A stretch of 64,000 nucleotides of DNA from Marinobacter psychrophilus (GTDB taxonomy: Bacteria > Pseudomonadota > Gammaproteobacteria > Pseudomonadales > Oleiphilaceae), in the NCBI RefSeq assembly GCF_001043175.1, contig NZ_CP011494.1, forward strand, positions 3,906,001 through 3,970,000, in the 5' to 3' direction. The notes below the pieces were generated by a model, which was not told where the DNA came from, made no database searches, and worked only from the letters and a program-made list of their open reading frames with translations. The position numbers and the translations under genes were made by a program. Shown piece after piece: positions 59,031-64,000 of the stretch (positions are counted from its first letter, which is position 1; every line of letters starts with the position of its first letter).

Positions 59031-61145
59031 CTTACTCAGTCGTTGAGCGGTATTTTTTACTGATACCGAGCGATCTTGTAGTGTTCCTATAGAGCCGTTC
59101 ATTTGTTCTGCTGATATGCCAACACGGCGTGCGGTATCACCATGGCGTTGACTATTTTGATCAAGCTGCTTAATAATAGAAAATATTTGTTCAACTAGAT
59201 TATGTAGATAGGTGTTTTCTGATGATGCCTCTTCAGTCATCTTTAAACTGCGATCGACATTTTGCACGCCTGTTTCCATAAACGTAACGGCAGCCTGTGT
59301 TTCTTGCTGAATGCCCTCAATCATCTTTTCAATTTCGCTAGCAGAACCGGATGTACGTGATGCCAACTTACGGACCTCGTCGGCGACGACCGAGAACCCT
59401 CGACCATGCTCACCCGCTCGCGCGGCCTCGATAGCCGCATTGAGTGCCAGCAAGTTGGTTTGATTGGTAATCTCGGTAATAACACCGACAATTTTACCCA
59501 CATCGACCGTGCGACTATCCAATGATCGTACTGTTTTTGCCGATGTTTCCACGATATTGCGAATATCTTGTGTGCCAGATCGCACCGCTTCAAATTGTTG
59601 TCGCGCTTCTCGGACAACGGTATCCATAGCTTCTTTCAATGCTTGAGCTGTCGTCGTCGCTTGACTGATTTCAACCAGCTGCTCTTCTAATAAGGCCAAC
59701 ATCTCCTTAATAGCATCAGAAACTTCAGAGGAGACTTGATAGGCTTCTTTATTCGTATCGAGCATGGCCTGATTGGTGTTTTTTACGCTGCTACTCGTGG
59801 CAATCACTTGACCAACGATGCCATCAAGACTATCGATAAAACTATTGATCCAACGCGCCATATCACCGGTTTCATCGGCTACTATTTGATGCTGTGCTAT
59901 CCGCTGCCTCAGGTCACCTTCACCCTCGGCAATGGTTCGAATTACTTCGGACATTTCGTCAAGACGCATAGCTAAACGATGAGTACTTAATTTAGGAAAA
60001 ATGAATGCTGTAATAACGACCAGCAACATTGAAAGGCCTATAATTACCAGCTGCGGCAGTGGTGTGAAATAATGCAGACCGGTGTTGATTGCAAGAATAG
60101 CCGTACTTGCCAATAAAAACCCTTTCATTAAACCAAGATTAATCGACCGACGGCGGTAGACTTCTTCTAAATCGCCTTCACACATCATCCCCCAACGATC
60201 GGGTGATCCTTTAAGCTTAAAGGTAACCCCTTTACCTATAACGGGAATATGTCGGTAGTCAGAATAACCGGGATAGGTTATGAACACATTTTCACCGTTA
60301 CGAATGGTTTCACGAACACCCGGGTGAAGCTGGCCTGTTGCTGGATCAGTAAAGCGCAATTCTAATTCGGTATGTCGATTAACTTTGACGGTGCCCCACT
60401 TAGTGTGAATGCCGCTTTTTAAATTATCGTCACCTGAGATCGCATCATCTTCAAAGCGTGATCGTGATAGGGCTGTACCCTGTTCAATACGGTTGTCGAA
60501 ATTAGAATCCACCATAAAAATATAGTTGTCACCTGAGTCAGGATAAATATGGCCTGCTTCGCGCTGAATCAGATCGCCCAGGACGTCATTGGGTACCCGC
60601 GCGCACACTGCACCATAAAAAACACCCAGGTGTTTGATCGGCTGATAAAACATCAAAGTGACTTCATCATGAAAATCGGAGCTGGATCTGCCTATTTTCA
60701 AGGTCATTGGATCTATATAGGGGCCATGCAAAAACTGTTTACTGACACCCTCAGTAACCGCATCAGTCGCTAACTTATTAAGCCCAATATGTTCATTAAA
60801 GGTCGAGCTAATAACCGTACCCTGCATATTGATTACAAATATCTCGGAAAAATCAGGTACCGAGGCTAAACGTTCATTCAACCAGGCTAGGTCAACTGCC
60901 GGAAAGTTCGTTGAAATCTGATTAGCCATAAATTCTAATTGTTCCCACTGACTATCTACCCATTGGTTAAGAATTTTTACCCGGGTAGCCGCAATGCCTT
61001 CAAAGGTTTTTTCAACTGAACTATAGAGATGACGGTTTAGGAAACATGATTTGTACATAGCCAACTTTCCAGTTTGACCGAACCAAGGCAGCCATTTCTT
61101 CTCTTTGAGGCTAAGATTCATTGAGCTGCTGTTAAGTACACTCAT
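58998..61145 (-). CDS. Methyl-accepting chemotaxis protein of unusual topology
   Basis: 715-residue chemoreceptor. A Cache-like sensor region spans about residues 50-335 (FSEIFVINMQGTVISSTFNEHIG, EVTLMFYQPIKHLGVFYGAV). Two close hydrophobic helices follow at about 341-358 and 364-384, then a HAMP-like linker and signalling domain with [25 protein letters not shown]. There is no N-terminal membrane helix (LSLKEKKWLPWFGQTGKLA instead), so the sensor should be cytoplasmic, as in Aer-like receptors. ATG 61145; start at 61208 would add a hydrophobic stretch (FLHYLLIVLFEL) and change this view. Confidence 0.85.
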   Translation of the reverse strand: MSVLNSSSMNLSLKEKKWLPWFGQTGKLAMYKSCFLNRHLYSSVEKTFEGIAATRVKILNQWVDSQWEQLEFMANQISTNFPAVDLAWLNERLASVPDFSEIFVINMQGTVISSTFNEHIGLNKLATDAVTEGVSKQFLHGPYIDPMTLKIGRSSSDFHDEVTLMFYQPIKHLGVFYGAVCARVPNDVLGDLIQREAGHIYPDSGDNYIFMVDSNFDNRIEQGTALSRSRFEDDAISGDDNLKSGIHTKWGTVKVNRHTELELRFTDPATGQLHPGVRETIRNGENVFITYPGYSDYRHIPVIGKGVTFKLKGSPDRWGMMCEGDLEEVYRRRSINLGLMKGFLLASTAILAINTGLHYFTPLPQLVIIGLSMLLVVITAFIFPKLSTHRLAMRLDEMSEVIRTIAEGEGDLRQRIAQHQIVADETGDMARWINSFIDSLDGIVGQVIATSSSVKNTNQAMLDTNKEAYQVSSEVSDAIKEMLALLEEQLVEISQATTTAQALKEAMDTVVREARQQFEAVRSGTQDIRNIVETSAKTVRSLDSRTVDVGKIVGVITEITNQTNLLALNAAIEAARAGEHGRGFSVVADEVRKLASRTSGSASEIEKMIEGIQQETQAAVTFMETGVQNVDRSLKMTEEASSENTYLHNLVEQIFSIIKQLDQNSQRHGDTARRVGISAEQMNGSIGTLQDRSVSVKNTAQRLSKLVGVFQVSAR

Positions 61146-61411
61146 GTGATGGATTCTCTTTGTTAATTCAAACAGAACTATCAAGAGATAATGCAAAAAA
61201 TGAACCATTATAATTAATTCAATTGAATCAATTATTTATAGAACTTGAACCTATTTTTTAGCTGACTTTTTGAGTTTTAACGGTGCGGGATAGATTCACT
61301 TTTTGAAAAAACGCACAAATGGAGGGCGCACCCTCTCCCTCTGTCAGCCTAGTGGTTCAGTTGGCGATTTTGGCTTAAATTCATATCAGATTAGGCTGTA
61401 TGAGAGCGGTC

Positions 61412-61630
61412 ATGCCATGTTATTCCGAAGAACGAAACGCGGCCGTGCTGAAGACGTTGTTACCTCCGCAGAACCGCAGTGTGGTGCAGGTGGCGGCAGA
61501 GGAAGGCATATCGGATGGGACTCTGTAGAGCTGGTTAAAACAGTGTCGACAACCAGGAGTGCCTGTCCATGAATTCCCTGATTCAATTGATGGTTCGGGT
61601 AACTCGAACCAGGAACAAACAACTCATTAA
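61412..61630 (+). pseudogene. Transposase N-terminal helix-turn-helix fragment with stop
   Basis: Frame: MPCYSEERNAAVLKTLLPPQ, then VAAEEGISDGTL, a TAG stop (codon 39) where related proteins have Tyr, and SWLKQCRQPGVPV. This is the DNA-binding start of a transposase; the catalytic part is absent. Sits between the glmS 3' end and a chemoreceptor. Confidence 0.72.
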
Positions 61631-61928
61631 CTTCCGACAACGGAACTCCAACAAACTTATACGGCAATGCTATGAAACCCAGACAACGTAATTCCCGGAT
61701 CAATCACAACACTGTTCATTACTGACTCGCTTTACTGCTGAACCAACCATTAGCCAACACACTGCTATTTGGATTCCCGGTGATGTAATCAACAAACCCA
61801 CCTGTTACTTACTGGACCATGTCTGCCATTCATGGTCACCCCAGACTGATCAAACCGGATAAACCAGACACAACAAACACTCTGTCGATCAACTCCCGCC
61901 AACTTGTATCGCGAGTGTCCTGCCAGGC
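61631..61928. other. Non-coding gap downstream of glmS
   Basis: About 300 bp with no recognised gene or terminator. This is the region where Tn7-like elements insert; no Tn7 end sequence was seen. Confidence 0.4.
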
Positions 61929-63761
61929 TTATTCCACCGTAACACTTTTCGCCAAATTGCGAGGCTGGTCCACATCTGTACCTTTAAGCACGGCAACGTG
62001 ATACGACAGCAACTGCAGAGGCACTGTGTAAACGATTGGCGCGGTAACCTCGTGTACCGACGGCAGTGATAAAACGTGCAGACCTTCTTCCGCCTGCACG
62101 TTGGCTTGAGAGTCTGCAAACACAAACAGCTCGCCGCCGCGGGCGCGGACTTCTTCAAGGTTGGATTTGAGCTTTTCCAGCATCGCATTGTTCGGGGCGA
62201 CGGTGACGACCGGCATGTCGCTGTCTACCAGTGCCAACGGGCCATGTTTGAGCTCGCCGGCAGGATAGGCTTCAGCGTGTATGTAGGAAATTTCTTTCAG
62301 TTTCAGTGCACCTTCCAGCGCCACCGGGAACAGGGAGCCGCGGCCCAGGAACAGGGTGTGGACTTTGTCCATAAAGGCGCCAGACATCTCGGCGATGGCG
62401 CTGTCTAACGCAAGAACCTGCTCAACCTGCCCCGGCACCCGATGAAGTGCCTCTACGATTTCAGCTTCGCGCTCTTCACTCAAGCCATTGTGGCGCGCCA
62501 GCGCAAGAGTGAAAATCAGCAACGCGGTGAGCTGGGTGGTAAAGGCTTTGGTGGAAGCCACACCGATTTCCGGGCCTGCCTGGGTCATCATCACCAAATC
62601 AGATTCGCGCACCAGTGAGCTGCCGGGCACGTTACAAATGGCCAGCGCCGCGCGGAACCCGGCTTTTTTTGCCTGGCGTAAGGCCGCCAGGGTATCGGCA
62701 GTTTCACCGGATTGGGAAATACACAGGAACAGGGTATCCGGCTGAATCACATGCTTGCGGTAGCGGAACTCGGAAGCCACTTCTACCGAGCAGGGCACAC
62801 CGGCCAAGTCTTCAATCCAATAACGGGCTACCATGCCAGCGTGATAACTGGTGCCACAAGCAATAATCTGTACGTGTCGCACGCTCTTGAGCAGGTCTCC
62901 AGCGGACGTTCCCAGCGCTTGTTCCAATACCTTTTTGGCGGTGACCCGGCCTTCCATAGTGGCTTTGATGACACGTGGCTGCTCAAAGATTTCCTTCAGC
63001 ATAAAGTGGCGATATTCGCCCTTATCAGCGGAATCGCTGCCATGTTCAAAGCGATTCACTGTGCGTTCTACCACTTGCCCTTCACGGTCGCGAATGTCCA
63101 TGCGGTCGCGGCGAATGTCTGCCATATCGCCTTCTTCTAAAAACATGAAGCGGTCTGTTACCGGCAGCAACGCAAGTTGGTCAGATGCAATGAAGTTCTC
63201 ACCGATGCCTACGCCAATCACCAGCGGACTGCCTTCGCGGCACACGATCATGTGATCGGGTTCATTGGCGTGTATGACCGCCAGGGCGTAAGCGCCGCGC
63301 AGATGGCTGATCGCTTGGCTAACCGCTTGATACAGATCGCCGGTGATGCGGTATTTTTTCTCGATCAGGTGGGCGACCACTTCGGTGTCGGTTTGCGAGG
63401 TAAATTCGAAGCCTTCAGCTTTCAGCTCCTCACGCAGTTCCTGGTAGTTTTCGATAATGCCGTTGTGTACGATGGCAAGTCGGTCGCCAGACATGTGTGG
63501 ATGGGCATTTATCTGCGAGGGCGCACCATGGGTGGCCCAACGTGTATGGGCGATGCCCACAGAACCCGCCGGCGGATTGGCAGCAATGGCTTCAGCCAAA
63601 GCAGCCACTTTGCCCACTTCGCGGGCACGATGCACCTGTGCTGCGGAGTCAATCACGGCCATACCTGCTGAATCGTACCCGCGGTATTCAAGGCGACGCA
63701 GTCCCTCAAGAAGTATGCCGTGAACGTCCCGTTCTGAAACCGCACCTACAATGCCACACAT
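61929..63761 (-). CDS. glmS: Glutamine--fructose-6-phosphate aminotransferase
   Basis: 610-residue first enzyme of UDP-GlcNAc synthesis, making glucosamine-6-phosphate. MCGIVGAV places the nucleophile Cys at position 2 after Met removal, so ATG 63761 is the start, not 63785. Glutaminase domain: [16 protein letters not shown]. Two SIS sugar-isomerase domains: [28 protein letters not shown] and the final C-terminal NLAKSVTVE, the conserved end used as the Tn7 attachment target. Follows glmU, the usual order, in the same direction. Confidence 0.97.
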   Translation of the reverse strand: MCGIVGAVSERDVHGILLEGLRRLEYRGYDSAGMAVIDSAAQVHRAREVGKVAALAEAIAANPPAGSVGIAHTRWATHGAPSQINAHPHMSGDRLAIVHNGIIENYQELREELKAEGFEFTSQTDTEVVAHLIEKKYRITGDLYQAVSQAISHLRGAYALAVIHANEPDHMIVCREGSPLVIGVGIGENFIASDQLALLPVTDRFMFLEEGDMADIRRDRMDIRDREGQVVERTVNRFEHGSDSADKGEYRHFMLKEIFEQPRVIKATMEGRVTAKKVLEQALGTSAGDLLKSVRHVQIIACGTSYHAGMVARYWIEDLAGVPCSVEVASEFRYRKHVIQPDTLFLCISQSGETADTLAALRQAKKAGFRAALAICNVPGSSLVRESDLVMMTQAGPEIGVASTKAFTTQLTALLIFTLALARHNGLSEEREAEIVEALHRVPGQVEQVLALDSAIAEMSGAFMDKVHTLFLGRGSLFPVALEGALKLKEISYIHAEAYPAGELKHGPLALVDSDMPVVTVAPNNAMLEKLKSNLEEVRARGGELFVFADSQANVQAEEGLHVLSLPSVHEVTAPIVYTVPLQLLSYHVAVLKGTDVDQPRNLAKSVTVE

Positions 63762-63839
63762 GCTGTTTGTCCTGTTCGTCGTCAAAATTGTCGTGAAAAC
63801 GGTAAAAAAGTTCTGGAAAGCTGTAAAAAGTAATCGTAC

Positions 63840-64000
<161 letters not shown>

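Noticed and set aside
61631..61928. Tn7 right or left end beside glmS
   Set aside because: No Tn7-like terminal sequence or repeated binding sites were visible.

Overview
The window looks like the chromosome of a marine gammaproteobacterium. The lldPD-dld/lldR locus, the many TRAP transporters and chemoreceptors, the GC-rich core genes and the RNR, GlmS and GlmU proteins together suggest Marinobacter or a close relative. That placement is an inference from gene content; no rRNA or tRNA gene was recognised.

Layout. (1) 1-4.0 kb: the 3' part of an RND efflux pump converging on a hexose-6-phosphate mutarotase, then a decayed higBA toxin-antitoxin pair. (2) 4.1-20.9 kb: a sedentary chromosomal integron. 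It has a complete tyrosine-type integron integrase (19919-20884, +) with a near-consensus LexA box in its promoter, an attI junction at about 19706-19712, and 23 cassettes running leftward, each with an attC. Cassette genes are mostly single, promoterless and on the minus strand: SDRs, three GFA proteins, two GNATs, cupins, MOSC, NIPSNAP, nitrilase, LysE, PlsC-like, a WapI-like immunity protein and small membrane proteins. One cassette holds ccdAB in the opposite orientation. A two-cassette block is duplicated 5775 bp apart, and an IS3-family element has split one attC. (3) 21.0-25.3 kb: class Ia ribonucleotide reductase nrdAB, with a cobalamin riboswitch in the leader and palindromic repeats around nrdB. 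(4) 25.4-27 kb: two exported proteins. (5) 27-33.9 kb: lactate utilisation, with lldP-lldD-dld divergent from lldR and two FadR-type operators. (6) 34-41.7 kb: an RRM protein, a flavin monooxygenase, and an Lrp / TRAP / TauE-SafE / gamma-glutamyltransferase-like module. (7) 41.9-48.8 kb: small genes, a chemoreceptor, a lipoprotein and several genes cut by deletions (ddh, a MocR regulator and its neighbouring LysE exporter). (8) 49-57.3 kb: a catabolic cluster resembling ectoine utilisation (M24 hydrolase, TeaABC/UehABC-like TRAP transporter, M20 deacylase, EutA-like racemase, Lrp regulator), with a diaminopropionate-ammonia-lyase-like enzyme in place of the usual downstream enzymes. (9) 57.3-61.9 kb: IS66 and other transposase debris and a chemoreceptor of unusual topology. 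(10) 61.9-64 kb: glmS and the end of glmU.

How it works together. The integron is the adaptive part: DNA damage should induce IntI through LexA, allowing cassettes to be moved toward the attI end. The metabolic islands fit a heterotroph living on organic acids and nitrogenous osmolytes. The two most informative regulatory features are the SOS box at intI and the B12 riboswitch before nrdA; the latter implies a B12-dependent RNR elsewhere in the genome.
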